Below are positions 26,406 through 34,436 of a stretch of 64,000 bases of DNA, piece by piece. The position numbers and the translations under genes are program-made. Positions within the stretch are counted from its first letter, which is position 1, and the number at the start of each line of letters is the position of its first letter. The DNA comes from Aurantiacibacter aquimixticola (GTDB lineage: Bacteria > Pseudomonadota > Alphaproteobacteria > Sphingomonadales > Sphingomonadaceae): the NCBI RefSeq assembly GCF_003605475.1, contig NZ_RAHX01000001.1, positions 1,550,001-1,614,000 of the forward strand, in the 5' to 3' direction. The notes under the pieces are model-generated. The model was not told where the DNA came from. It searched no databases and saw only the letters and a list, made by a program, of their open reading frames with translations.

Positions 26406-28174
26406 TCCGCGGCCTTCTCTGCCTTCTCACGCTCGGCCGCGCGTAGTTTCTCTTCCTTGTCCTTCAGCATCTGCGCTTTCAGCTGCGGATTGCGCGAATA
26501 GAGATACCATTGCTGCGCCAGCGTCAGCACGTTGTTGCTGATCCAGTAGAGCAGCAAGCCTGCGGCAAACGGCGCCATCACGAACATCAGCACCCACGGC
26601 ATCAGCATGAAGATCTGCTGCTGCATCGGATCCATCGCCGCCGGGTTGAGCTTGAACTGCAGCCACATGGTGAAGCCCAGCAGCACGGCGAGAACGCCGA
26701 TGGCCAGGAAGCTTGGCGGCGTGAAATCGAGCAGGCCGAAGAGATTGAGAATGGTCGCCGGGTCGCGCGCCGAGAGATCCTGGATGTAAAGGAAAGGCTG
26801 GTGACGCATTTCGATCGCCAGCAGCAGCACCTTGTAGAGCGCGAAGAAGATCGGGATCTGGATGAAGATCGGCAGGCAGCCCGCCAGCGGATTGACCTTC
26901 TCTTCCTTGTAGAGCTTCGCCATCTCCTGCTGGAGCTTGGGCTTGTCGTCCTTGTAGCGTTCCTGAAGCGCCTTCATCTTCGGCTGCACGGCGCGCATCT
27001 GCGCCATGGAATGGAATTGCTTCTGCGCGATCGGGAACAGGATCAGCCGGATGATGAGCGTCAGGCAGACGATTGCCACGCCGAAATTGCCGACCAGTCC
27101 GAACAGGAAGATCAGCACCTGCCACATCGGCCAGGCGATCCAGGCGAACCAGCCCCAGTCAATGGCGTTGCCGAAACGCTCGACACCCTGTGCCTGGTAT
27201 TCGTCGAGCAGCCCGCTTTCCTTGGCGCCAGCGAACAGGCGCGTGGTGCGGGTGACAGTCTGGCCCGCGCCGATCGTGACGGGGTCGTAGATCAGGTCTG
27301 CGCGGTAGGTGTCGCCTCCCGAAGATCGGAACGCGCCCGATGCCGCCTGACCTTCCTCGGCGATAAGCGCGGAAAGCCAGTAGATATCGGTAAAGCCGAT
27401 CCAGTCCGTGTCGGAGCCAAAGGTAACCGGGCCTTCCTCCAGCACCTCGTCGTAATCCCAGTCGAAATTCACGCCCTCGCCGGTCGCCGCGATGGGGCCG
27501 GAATGGACGTTCCAGGTGCTCAGGCTAGCGGTCGCGCTGGTCCGGTTGACGAAGGCGTAGGGGCGCAGCGCAATAGTGCCTTCGCCCACATTCGCCACGG
27601 CCTGCGTGACGGTGAGCATGTAATGTTCGTCGATAGCGTAGCGCAGCAGAAAACGCAGCCCTTCGCCATTGTCGTAGCGAAGCGTAACGGGCGTTTCCTG
27701 CGTCAGCGTATCGCCCTCGGACACCTGCCACTGCGTATTTGCATCGGGCAGAGAGACACCCTCGCCCACCCAGCCGAATTGCGCAAAGTGCTGGCCTGCC
27801 GTGCCGGCCGGCGCGAACAGGCGGATCGGGCCGCTATCCTGCTCCACCGTCTGGCGATGGGTCTTGAGATCGATGTCGTCGAGCCGCGCGCCTGTCGGAT
27901 TGATCGAGCCGCGAATCTCCGCCGCGTCGATCGCAACGCGCTCACCGCTCGCCAGCGCCGTTTCGAGATCGACCGGGCCCGCATCAATGCTTGTGTCGCC
28001 GCCGGGTGCGGACAGCTCGCCGTCGACGCGCTGCATCGGCGCGTCCTCCCGGTTCGCCATGTTGGTCGGCGCCTCTTCCGGCTCCGGGAAATAGGTCCGC
28101 ATGGCAAAATCCCAGCCGAACAGCAGGATCGCGCTCAGCACGACGGCGAGGATGAGGTTACGCTGATTGTCCAA
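26402..28174 (-). CDS. yidC: Membrane protein insertase YidC
   Basis: YidC inserts and folds inner-membrane proteins, alone or with SecYEG. The 590-residue length and layout fit the Gram-negative form: an N-terminal membrane helix ('NLILAVVLSAILLFGWDFAM'), a large periplasmic beta domain (about 60-360), then the conserved core with 'QKQFHSMAQMRAVQPKMKAL', 'GCLPIFIQIPIFFALYKVLL' and 'LLLYWISNNVLTLAQQ'. The C-terminal tail is Lys/Glu-rich. The start codon appears to be TTG. It lies between yidD and engB. Confidence 0.96.
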   Translation of the reverse strand: MDNQRNLILAVVLSAILLFGWDFAMRTYFPEPEEAPTNMANREDAPMQRVDGELSAPGGDTSIDAGPVDLETALASGERVAIDAAEIRGSINPTGARLDDIDLKTHRQTVEQDSGPIRLFAPAGTAGQHFAQFGWVGEGVSLPDANTQWQVSEGDTLTQETPVTLRYDNGEGLRFLLRYAIDEHYMLTVTQAVANVGEGTIALRPYAFVNRTSATASLSTWNVHSGPIAATGEGVNFDWDYDEVLEEGPVTFGSDTDWIGFTDIYWLSALIAEEGQAASGAFRSSGGDTYRADLIYDPVTIGAGQTVTRTTRLFAGAKESGLLDEYQAQGVERFGNAIDWGWFAWIAWPMWQVLIFLFGLVGNFGVAIVCLTLIIRLILFPIAQKQFHSMAQMRAVQPKMKALQERYKDDKPKLQQEMAKLYKEEKVNPLAGCLPIFIQIPIFFALYKVLLLAIEMRHQPFLYIQDLSARDPATILNLFGLLDFTPPSFLAIGVLAVLLGFTMWLQFKLNPAAMDPMQQQIFMLMPWVLMFVMAPFAAGLLLYWISNNVLTLAQQWYLYSRNPQLKAQMLKDKEEKLRAAEREKAEKAAE

Positions 28175-28222
28175 GGTATCGAGGTCCGTCGAGAATTATG
28201 TCACGGGGCAGGCAGTGGCTCC

Positions 28223-28432
28223 TCATGGAACCGGATCGTGGCCATGTCCCCCCCAGGGATTGCAGCGCAATATACGCTTCGTCGCCAGCCATCCACCCCT
28301 TATCGCGCCATGCCGTTCGAGCGCCTCGATGGCGTATGCGCTGCAAGAAGGCTGGAAGCGGCAGGTGGGCGGCAGGATGCGGCTCGGGCCGAGCTGCCAG
28401 CCGCGCGCGATCAGGATAAACAACCGCTTCAT
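28223..28432 (-). CDS. yidD: Membrane protein insertion efficiency factor YidD
   Basis: YidD is a small amphipathic protein that assists YidC. The 69-residue product has the full signature: '[20 protein letters not shown]' with its cysteines, '[20 protein letters not shown]' and '[14 protein letters not shown]'. It overlaps the end of rnpA by four bases. Confidence 0.95.
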   Translation of the reverse strand: MKRLFILIARGWQLGPSRILPPTCRFQPSCSAYAIEALERHGAIRGGWLATKRILRCNPWGGHGHDPVP

Positions 28433-28800
28433 CGCCGACTGCCCTTTCGCGGCCTGCGCGGGCGATTGCCCTTGCCCTGCGTTGCGCGATCGAGCGCGAT
28501 TCGCAGATCCTCACCCATTTGCGCGAAGTCTCGCTCGACGCCGCCCTCGCGCCCGATAAGCACGTGATCGTGATCAGGCAGGCCGTGGTCGGTGAGCGCC
28601 CCGCGCAGCAATTCGCGAAAACGCCGCTTCATCCGGTTGCGCACCACGGCATTGCCGATCTTCTTGGTGACCGTGATCCCGTAGCGCACGCCCTCGCCCC
28701 CATTGGGCCGTGCCAGCAGCACGAAGCCCGGCCGCGCGACGCGAAGCCCGCGATTCGCCGCAAGGAAATCGGCGCGTTTGGTGAGGACCGTGGGGGTCAT
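28429..28800 (-). CDS. rnpA: Ribonuclease P protein component
   Basis: RnpA is the protein subunit that assists RNase P RNA in maturing tRNA 5' ends. The 123-residue basic protein shows '[20 protein letters not shown]' containing the RNR motif, then '[11 protein letters not shown]'. It normally follows rpmH directly; here 328 bases carrying a TIR-bounded repeat separate the two. The C-terminal tail is Arg/Lys-rich. Confidence 0.95.
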   Translation of the reverse strand: MTPTVLTKRADFLAANRGLRVARPGFVLLARPNGGEGVRYGITVTKKIGNAVVRNRMKRRFRELLRGALTDHGLPDHDHVLIGREGGVERDFAQMGEDLRIALDRATQGKGNRPRRPRKGSRR

Positions 28801-28827
28801 GGAAACGAGATAGGGAGGATGGCGAAT

Positions 28828-29093
28828 GTGACCGAGTCTTTTGTTTGCGTCCGCGCATCCGCGCGGACGTCCTCGGTGCTATTCCCTCCGCTCCGCTGCG
28901 GGGCACCTGCGGTCGGCCGTTCGGCCTCTGTCGTGCGCTGAACGCGCTCGATCCTTGCGCAACATCACGAAAGCTCTGCGGAGCTCCGAGCAGAGCGAGG
29001 CAAGGGCAAACGCCCGCCCGCAGCGGGCGCAGCTTGCTGCGCGTCTAGCGAGGACGATCCGACGGAGGTCGGATCGAAAAACAAAGAATCACC
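28828..29093 (+). repeat. TIR-bounded structured repeat element, copy 2
   Basis: This is a second copy of the element at 12003-12277, about 266 bases, lying between rpmH and rnpA. Its right end, read on the other strand (GGTGATTCTTTGTTTTTCG), matches the left end of copy 1 (GGTGATTTGTTTGTTTCG), which defines the terminal inverted repeat. The first hairpin here is a perfect 8-bp stem (GTCCGCGC and GCGCGGAC around ATCC). A second hairpin, GGCC-GTTC-GGCC, replaces GCGC-GTTC-GCGC of copy 1 with pairing kept. The GATCCGAC/GTCGGATC hairpin and the block GCGTCTAGCGAGGACGATCC are retained. The left boundary is approximate. No target duplication is evident. Confidence 0.8.
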
Positions 29094-29128
29094 AGGATGA
29101 TCGCGCGGATGCGCGATCTTAAAGCAAA

Positions 29129-29263
29129 TTACGCGCAAAGGTTCTTGCGACCGCGACGGCGGCGATTGCGCAGGACCTTGCGGCCACCCGGGGTTGCCTT
29201 GCGGGCGAAGAAGCCGTGGCGGCGGGCACGCACGAGATTGCTCGGCTGGAAAGTGCGCTTCAT
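29129..29263 (-). CDS. rpmH: 50S ribosomal protein L34
   Basis: The 44-codon gene encodes '[20 protein letters not shown]' followed by '[20 protein letters not shown]' and NLCA, the standard L34 sequence of the large subunit. It heads the rpmH-rnpA-yidD-yidC-engB run on the minus strand. Confidence 0.97.
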   Translation of the reverse strand: MKRTFQPSNLVRARRHGFFARKATPGGRKVLRNRRRRGRKNLCA

Positions 29264-29286
29264 GGTTCGATACCTTGCAAATCAGA

Positions 29287-29318
29287 AATAAAACGGGCCG
29301 CCGATTGCTCGGGCGGCC
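29287..29318 (-). terminator. Rho-independent terminator of the COG3904-like gene
   Basis: Read on the minus strand, GGCCGCC (from 29318) pairs with GGCGGCC (to 29296) and is followed by CGTTTTATTT. It lies just past the stop of the gene at 29335-30075 and upstream of rpmH. Confidence 0.8.
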
Positions 29319-29334
29319 TCATGTGGGGCAGCGC

Positions 29335-30075
29335 TTACTGCGGCAGGGGCGGCAAGTCAAGATAGGTGAGGCGCGGCGCGGTCGCGCTGGACGCCGTTGG
29401 CTCGACACCGATCCATCCGGCCATCTCCGCGCCGCTCAGCCAGCGCGCGTTCTCGAACGGGACCGAATTGGTCATGGCGTAGAATGCAGCGGCCTCGCTC
29501 TCCTCCATGCCCATTTCGGCATAATAGTCCAGATAACGGCGATGCTCGGGCGCGCTGGCGGGATAGTCCTGTGCGCCGCGTCCGTAATCGTCCAGCCAGC
29601 CATGCACGGCAAATTCGCTGCCTTCGTGGATTTCCCGTTCCGCCCCGGCTAGAAAAAGCTCCACCGCACCCGAGCGTATGGAGCCGCCTTCGGGCGCTCT
29701 CGTCGCAATATAGTTCTCGCGGATCATGCGGCCCACGCGCAGATTGGCGATATCGTCATGCGTGCCCGGCGCTTCGACAAATTCGACGACTTCGATGGCG
29801 GGATATTCGGCGAGCAGTGCGGCGAATTGTCGGGGCGAGCGGCTGTCGGTGATATCGACCAGCGCAACGGTGTTCTCGTCGAGCACGCGGAACGGGCCGA
29901 ATGCATCGATCGCCCGTGTTTCGGCTGCTTCATGCTCGGGCGAGACATGGCGCGAAGCGGATGTCGTGACCTCGACCCACTCCTCCACCACCACATGATC
30001 CTGCGCGCAAGTGGGTGCGGCGATCAGCAGTGGCAAGAACGAGAGGACACAGCGCGGAAGCATCGCCAGATGCAT
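29335..30075 (-). CDS. Secreted protein resembling COG3904 ClpP/crotonase-fold periplasmic proteins
   Basis: The 246-residue product has a signal peptide (residues 1-24, cleavage likely after 'APTCA'). The middle region aligns by eye with COG3904-type proteins: 'LRVGRMIRENYIATRAPEGG', then 'SGAVELFLAGAERE' where the family usually has Cys-Ala-Ser-Ala-Cys, then 'EGSEFAVHGWLDDYG', and late 'YLDYYAEMGMEESEAAAFYA'. The two cysteines usual around the serine are absent, so the active site may differ. A periplasmic or envelope role is inferred. Its divergent neighbour is the YifB/ComM ATPase. Confidence 0.6.
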   Translation of the reverse strand: MHLAMLPRCVLSFLPLLIAAPTCAQDHVVVEEWVEVTTSASRHVSPEHEAAETRAIDAFGPFRVLDENTVALVDITDSRSPRQFAALLAEYPAIEVVEFVEAPGTHDDIANLRVGRMIRENYIATRAPEGGSIRSGAVELFLAGAEREIHEGSEFAVHGWLDDYGRGAQDYPASAPEHRRYLDYYAEMGMEESEAAAFYAMTNSVPFENARWLSGAEMAGWIGVEPTASSATAPRLTYLDLPPLPQ

Positions 30076-30188
30076 GGCAGCCGCGCCCTACCCAATTGCG
30101 AAGGCAGAAGGTTGCGACCGGGTTAACGCAAAGCCGCTCGACAAGCACGGCAGGCGCGCTATCACCCCTGACTTGCAAGGGGGTTCGC

Positions 30189-31685
30189 TTGGTTTCTCTG
30201 GTCTCGACCGTCGCCTATCTCGGGCTGGAAGCGCGCGCCGTGGAAGTGCAGTGCCAGCTGGCGGCAGGCATGCCGCGCTTCTCTGTCGTCGGCCTGCCGG
30301 ACAAGGCGGTGGGCGAAAGCCGGGAGCGGGTGCAATCGGCGCTCTCCGCAATGGGCCTGTCGCTTCCGCCTAAGCGCATCACCATCAATCTCTCCCCGGC
30401 GGACCTTCCCAAGGAAGGCTCCCACTACGATCTGCCGATCGCGCTGGCGCTGCTCGCGGCGATGGGCGTGGTCGATGCCGAGGCGATGAGCGAATGGGTC
30501 GCAGTCGGCGAGCTGGCGCTCGATGGGCGGGTGGTGGCATCGCCTGGCGTTCTGCTCGCCGCCTTGCATGCGAGCGAGACCGACAAGGGCCTGATCTGTC
30601 CCGCGGCGCAGGGGCCGGAGGCGCGCTGGGCGAGCGATGTGCGCGTTCTCGCCGCGCCCGATCTCACCAGCCTGCTCAATCATTTGAAAGGCAGCCAGCG
30701 CCTGCCCGATCCCGAGCCGGGCGAAGTCGAGCAAGCTTCGCGCGGGCCGGATCTCAAGCAGGTGAAGGGGCAGGAGACCGCCAAGCGCGCGCTCGAGATC
30801 GCGGCCGCGGGCGGGCACAATCTGCTGATGAACGGGCCGCCCGGCGCGGGCAAATCCATGCTCGCGGCCTGCCTGCCGGGCATCCTGCCACCACTTTCCC
30901 CGGCAGAGGCGCTGGAAGTGAGCATGGTCGCTTCGGTTGCAGGTACGCTCGAAGGCGGACGGATCAGCCGCGCACGGCCTTTCCGCAATCCGCATCATTC
31001 GGCCAGCATGGCGGCCTTGACGGGGGGCGGATTGCGCGTGCGACCGGGCGAAGTCAGCTTGGCGCATCTCGGCGTGCTGTTCCTCGACGAATTGCCCGAA
31101 TTCCAGCGCAGCGTGCTCGATTCGCTGCGCCAGCCGCTGGAGACAGGCAAGGTCGATGTCGCCAGAGCCAATGCGCATGTCGCCTATCCGGCGCGGGTGC
31201 AGCTGATCGCCGCGATGAACCCGTGCCGCTGCGGCCATCTTGGCGATCCGGCGCTCGCCTGTTCGCGCGCCCCGAAATGCGCGGTCGACTATCAAAGCAA
31301 GGTTTCCGGCCCGATGCTCGACCGGATCGACCTGCATGTCGAGGTCGACCCCGTCAGCGCCGCCGATCTCGCTCTGCCCCCGCCGGCGGAAGGCAGCGCC
31401 GAAGTCGCCGCGCGCGTGGCCGAAGCCCGCGCCCGCCAGACGCGACGCGGTGTGCGCAGCAATGCCGAACTGGATGGCGACGCGCTGGAGGAACACGCCG
31501 GCCCCGACGAAGCGGGCCGCGCGCTGCTGATGCAGGCTGCCGAGGCGATGCGCCTCTCCGCGCGAGGATATGTGAGGATGCTGCGGGTCGCGCGGACGAT
31601 CGCTGACTTGGCAGGCGCCGAGCAGGTCGGGCGCGTGCACGTGGCGGAGGCGCTGAGCTACCGACGGCAACCGCCGCGGGCTTGA
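30189..31685 (+). CDS. YifB/ComM family Mg-chelatase-like AAA+ ATPase
   Basis: The 498-residue protein is a ComM/YifB homologue; ComM is a hexameric helicase that promotes branch migration during natural transformation in some bacteria. The chosen start is TTG 30189 with AAGGGGG just upstream, giving 'MVSLVSTVAYLGLEARAVEV'. The N-terminal Lon-S5-like fold has 'VVGLPDKAVGESRERVQSAL'. The ATPase has Walker A 'GPPGAGKSMLAACLPGILPP', Walker B 'GVLFLDELPEF' and a zinc-like cluster ('MNPCRCGHLGDPALACSRAP'). The open frame from 30015 is not family-like before the TTG. Confidence 0.92.
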   Translation: MVSLVSTVAYLGLEARAVEVQCQLAAGMPRFSVVGLPDKAVGESRERVQSALSAMGLSLPPKRITINLSPADLPKEGSHYDLPIALALLAAMGVVDAEAMSEWVAVGELALDGRVVASPGVLLAALHASETDKGLICPAAQGPEARWASDVRVLAAPDLTSLLNHLKGSQRLPDPEPGEVEQASRGPDLKQVKGQETAKRALEIAAAGGHNLLMNGPPGAGKSMLAACLPGILPPLSPAEALEVSMVASVAGTLEGGRISRARPFRNPHHSASMAALTGGGLRVRPGEVSLAHLGVLFLDELPEFQRSVLDSLRQPLETGKVDVARANAHVAYPARVQLIAAMNPCRCGHLGDPALACSRAPKCAVDYQSKVSGPMLDRIDLHVEVDPVSAADLALPPPAEGSAEVAARVAEARARQTRRGVRSNAELDGDALEEHAGPDEAGRALLMQAAEAMRLSARGYVRMLRVARTIADLAGAEQVGRVHVAEALSYRRQPPRA

Positions 31686-31755
31686 TACGCTGCGCAATTT
31701 TGACAAAGCTGCATGATCAGGGCACGATTGTGGCACGCTGTTAGGAGAGAGTAAC

Positions 31756-32184
31756 GTGCGCAATTCGATAAATGCCCTTGCCTCGCTTTCAATTTGCACC
31801 GGCCTTTTCCTCACCGCCCCCGCGGCGGCGCAAGATTTGGTGGAGCCGGCGCAATCGGCTCAGCCACTGAATGCTGATGCTTGGCAGCGGGCCGTGTCGC
31901 GTGAACTTCCCGCGATACAGCGGTTCCGTGGGTTGCCGGAACTGCGCTTCGGTTTCCTTGTAGACACAGCCGGAAACGTTCGAACCTGCCTCGCATTGCC
32001 GACCGAAGTGGATACGCGAGCGCGCGGGCAGGCGCTTTGCGGAGCACTCATCGAGCATGCGCGGTTCCAGCCGGCTCTCGACGACGAGGGCAATGCGGTC
32101 GAAAGCGTCTTCGTTGCGAATTTCGCGGCCACGGCGCCGGTCACTGCGACCTCGGCAGATCTGGCGGGCGTCCCAATTCTTTAA
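31756..32184 (+). CDS. Small periplasmic protein with TonB C-terminal-like domain
   Basis: The 142-residue product starts at GTG 31756 behind AGGAGAG and has a signal peptide ending near 'PAAAQD'. Residues 65-120 resemble a TonB C-terminal domain ('LRFGFLVDTAGNVRTCLALP', then a Cys-containing helix and 'ARFQPALDDEGNAVESVFVA'). It lacks the N-terminal anchor and Pro-rich spacer of TonB, so it is probably a soluble periplasmic relative. The two cysteines likely form a disulphide. Function is unknown. Confidence 0.65.
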   Translation: MRNSINALASLSICTGLFLTAPAAAQDLVEPAQSAQPLNADAWQRAVSRELPAIQRFRGLPELRFGFLVDTAGNVRTCLALPTEVDTRARGQALCGALIEHARFQPALDDEGNAVESVFVANFAATAPVTATSADLAGVPIL

Positions 32185-32217
32185 AGGCGCGATGGCGTCG
32201 GAGCCGCCTTCCCGGCA

Positions 32218-32529
32218 TCACACCCCATAAGGCGTATTCTTCACCAGCTTGCGATTGTAGTCCGGTGCGCCGTCGTCCCACCAGACCGGACCGCGTTCGC
32301 CTAGTGCGATTTTCGCCGCACGCACCTTCGCGCGCGCTGCTTTTTCCGCCGCCTTGTCCTCCGCTTGCAAGGCATCGCGCACGGCGCGGCGGGCGTTCAT
32401 CAGGTCGTTTACCAGCGCCTGGCGCTTCTCTTCCGAAAGGTCAGGATTGCTCGCGCGCCAAAGGCGGCCGCGCACGATGATGTAGCGGCCGTCGGGCGTA
32501 CGTTCCGGCCCCTCGTCGCTCAACAGCAA
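32218..32529 (-). CDS. Conserved hypothetical cytosolic protein
   Basis: The 103-residue protein is charged and mostly helical, with a beta-like N terminus 'DGRYIIVRGRLWRAS', a central Ala/Arg/Glu-rich helix, and a C-terminal motif 'GPVWWDDGAPDYNRKLVKNT' that I recognise as recurring in unnamed proteobacterial proteins. No function is known to me. It starts at TTG inside the last codons of the HxlR-type regulator gene (10-base overlap), so the two are probably cotranscribed. The exact start is uncertain. Confidence 0.7.
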   Translation of the reverse strand: MLLSDEGPERTPDGRYIIVRGRLWRASNPDLSEEKRQALVNDLMNARRAVRDALQAEDKAAEKAARAKVRAAKIALGERGPVWWDDGAPDYNRKLVKNTPYGV

Positions 32530-32990
32530 TCCGTCTTCGCGCCCGCGCCCACCTCTTTCCAGGCTAGATCGTGCCAGCCCAGTTCGCGCCCGTCATGCGA
32601 TCGCATGGCGATGGGGGCGATGGGCTTGCCGTCCTTGGCGTCGACCAGGGTCAGGTGCGGATTGGTAAGGGTGCCGTAGCGTTCGCCCCACTGGCGCAGC
32701 GCCAGCATGGCGGGCAGCAGATCTTCGCCCTTGGCGGTGAGGCGATATTCGACCTTGCGCCGGTCCGCCTCGCAAGGCGTGCGCGCCATCACCCCATGCT
32801 CGACCAGCTTGGCGAGCCGGTTGGAGAGGATATTGCGGGCAATGCCGAGCTCGCTGGAAAATTCCTCGAAATGGACGAGGCCGTTGAACGCGGCGCGCAG
32901 GATGAGAAACGACCAGCGTTCGCCCATCACTTCCAGCGCGTGCGGCAGACCGCATTCGGTCAACTCGCGCAGCGGTTCTCTCATGCCCAT
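32520..32990 (-). CDS. HxlR family winged-helix transcriptional regulator
   Basis: The 156-residue protein starts at ATG 32990 with GAGGA seven bases upstream; the longer open frame is not family-like. The HxlR pattern is clear: 'CGLPHALEVMGERWSFLILR' (the N-terminal Cys and 'GERWSFLILR'), the recognition helix 'IARNILSNRLAKLVEHGVM', and the wing 'RRKVEYRLTAKGEDLLPAM'. The conserved Cys suggests redox or electrophile sensing as in some relatives. It is the first gene of a two-gene run. Confidence 0.9.
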   Translation of the reverse strand: MGMREPLRELTECGLPHALEVMGERWSFLILRAAFNGLVHFEEFSSELGIARNILSNRLAKLVEHGVMARTPCEADRRKVEYRLTAKGEDLLPAMLALRQWGERYGTLTNPHLTLVDAKDGKPIAPIAMRSHDGRELGWHDLAWKEVGAGAKTDCC

Positions 32991-33147
32991 CGATGTATCC
33001 TCTGCCCCTTTCCCTCCTACAGACAATTGACCGATTGCCAAAAAATTTCCCCAAATAAGGGTTGCGGAACAAAACTCATCTGGATAGGTAGCGAGCCGCA
33101 ACTGGTTGTCAAATGCAACCTATAATGCTGCCAGTAGGAGCCTGCCA

Positions 33148-33450
33148 ATGTCCCGCCTTCCCCTCGCTGCCGCCCTGATCGCCGCTTCCGCTGCTATGGC
33201 ATCGCCGCTCTCGGCCACGCAGAGCGCGCCTTATTTCACGGCGCAGCTCGCCGCTCCGACGAGCGAGGAGCGCGCCATTGCCGGCGGTGTGGTGTTCCGC
33301 TGCGAAGAAACGCGCTGCGCCGCGCCGCGCAGTGGGGACCGTTCGCTGCGCGTTTGCAGCGAACTGCGCCGCGAAGTAGGCGCGATTGCGAGCTTCACCG
33401 CTAATGGCCGCGCGCTCAGTGCCGCGCAGCTTGCGCGCTGCAACGGCTGA
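33148..33450 (+). CDS. CC_3452-type small secreted protein
   Basis: The 100-residue product starts at ATG 33148 behind TAGGAG and has a signal peptide ('LPLAAALIAASAAMASPLSA'). The mature part contains four cysteines in 'FRCEETRCAAPRSGDRSLRV' then 'CSELRREVGAIASFT' and the C-terminal 'RCNG', the pattern of alphaproteobacterial CC_3452-like proteins of unknown function. Two disulphides are likely. It ends in a strong terminator. Confidence 0.75.
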   Translation: MSRLPLAAALIAASAAMASPLSATQSAPYFTAQLAAPTSEERAIAGGVVFRCEETRCAAPRSGDRSLRVCSELRREVGAIASFTANGRALSAAQLARCNG

Positions 33451-33492
33451 ACCGCTTACCCCGTCGCCTCTCTCCATCGGGCGACACAAATT

Positions 33493-33527
33493 GCCCCGGT
33501 CTCGCTTCGGCGGGCCGGGGCTTTTTT
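33493..33527 (+). terminator. Rho-independent terminator of the CC_3452-type gene
   Basis: GCCCCGG at 33493-33499 pairs with CCGGGGC at 33515-33521 and is followed by six T. Confidence 0.9.
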
Positions 33528-34149
33528 ATCGGGAAAGCAGTTCGTGTGCGGCCAGATCGCGTTCGAGCGAGGCCGCATTGGTGAAGTGATGCCCAATCCA
33601 GCCCCGTGCCTCAGCCGCTGCGACATTCTCGGCTTTGTCGTCGATGAAATACAGGCCTTGCGGCGCATGGCCGAAGCGGCGCTCGGCAAGGGCGTAGATC
33701 TCGGGGTCGGGCTTGGTCATGTTCTCGCGGCCGGACACCACGATATCCTCGAACAGGTCGAAAATCGGCTGGGTCGGGCGGAACTGGCTCCAGAATTCGT
33801 CGCCGAAATTCGTCAGCCCGAATAGCGGCACGCCGCGCGCGTGAATCTCCCGGGCCAGTTCATGCGTGCGGGGCACCGGACCGGGTATCGTCTCCATGAA
33901 GCGATGTTCGTAAGCGCGGATCGGCCCTTCCCACTCGGGAAACTCGGCCACCCGCTCCTCAACCATCTCCCCGATCGGACGGCCCTCGTCATGCTGATGA
34001 TGCCATTGCTCGGTCACGACATGGTTCAGAAACCAGTCGAGATCGGCCTCGTCCTCGATCAGTTTCGCAAACAGGCAACGCAAATCCCAGCGCACCAGCA
34101 CGCGGCCCACGTCGAAGACGACGGCGGTTGGCGTACGGGCCTCAGACAC
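33526..34149 (-). CDS. HAD superfamily hydrolase (YihX-like)
   Basis: The 207-residue protein is a HAD-IA hydrolase. Motif I is 'VVFDVGRVLVRWD', where the usual second Asp is Gly, as in YihX-type sugar-phosphate phosphatases. Motif II is in 'PLFGLTNFGDEFW', motif III Lys in 'NMTKPDPEIYALAERRF' and motif IV in 'GLYFIDDKAENVAAA'. The start appears to be GTG 34149, immediately downstream of the rpmJ terminator, which leaves little room for an independent promoter. Substrate is unknown. Confidence 0.88.
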   Translation of the reverse strand: MSEARTPTAVVFDVGRVLVRWDLRCLFAKLIEDEADLDWFLNHVVTEQWHHQHDEGRPIGEMVEERVAEFPEWEGPIRAYEHRFMETIPGPVPRTHELAREIHARGVPLFGLTNFGDEFWSQFRPTQPIFDLFEDIVVSGRENMTKPDPEIYALAERRFGHAPQGLYFIDDKAENVAAAEARGWIGHHFTNAASLERDLAAHELLSR

Positions 34150-34151
34150 GC

Positions 34152-34179
34152 AAAAAGCCCCCGTGGTGGCGGGGGCTTT
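34152..34179 (-). terminator. Rho-independent terminator of rpmJ
   Basis: Perfect 9-bp arms (AAGCCCCCG and CGGGGGCTT) flank a six-base loop. On the minus strand the T run follows the stem, ending two bases before the GTG of the HAD hydrolase gene. Confidence 0.9.
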
Positions 34180-34222
34180 GCAAGAAACATGCGCCGCGCA
34201 TCACACGCAGCACGGCAAGAAT

Positions 34223-34348
34223 TTAACCTTGCCTCGCCTTGAAGCGGCGATTGGTCTTGTTGATCACATAAGTGCGACCGCGGCGGCGAATCACGCGGCA
34301 ATCGCGGTGGCGGTTCTTCAACGACTTGAGGCTGTTGCGGATCTTCAT
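34223..34348 (-). CDS. rpmJ: 50S ribosomal protein L36
   Basis: The 41-codon gene encodes '[20 protein letters not shown]' followed by '[20 protein letters not shown]' and G. This is the zinc-free-type L36 (a single Cys) with the extended C terminus common in alphaproteobacteria. The gene stands alone with its own terminator. Confidence 0.96.
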   Translation of the reverse strand: MKIRNSLKSLKNRHRDCRVIRRRGRTYVINKTNRRFKARQG

Positions 34349-34436
34349 GACAATTTCCCGAAAAGATAACGGCACCGGAGATGGTCTCCGATGCCGGAAA
34401 TTCAAGGCGCGCCGATAGGTCGGGAGCGGTGCGAAG

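Noticed and set aside
26510..28567. A 685-codon plus-strand open frame opposite yidC, yidD and rnpA.
   Set aside because: It crosses three well-supported genes on the other strand and reads as Arg/His-rich antisense text.
29097..29116. Hairpin GATCGCGC/GCGCGATC just after rpmH as its terminator.
   Set aside because: On the minus strand it is not followed by a T run, and rnpA is expected to be cotranscribed, so I did not call it a terminator.
28841..29122. A 93-codon ORF across repeat copy 2.
   Set aside because: Same reasoning as copy 1: no ribosome binding site, and the similarity between copies is at the DNA structure level.
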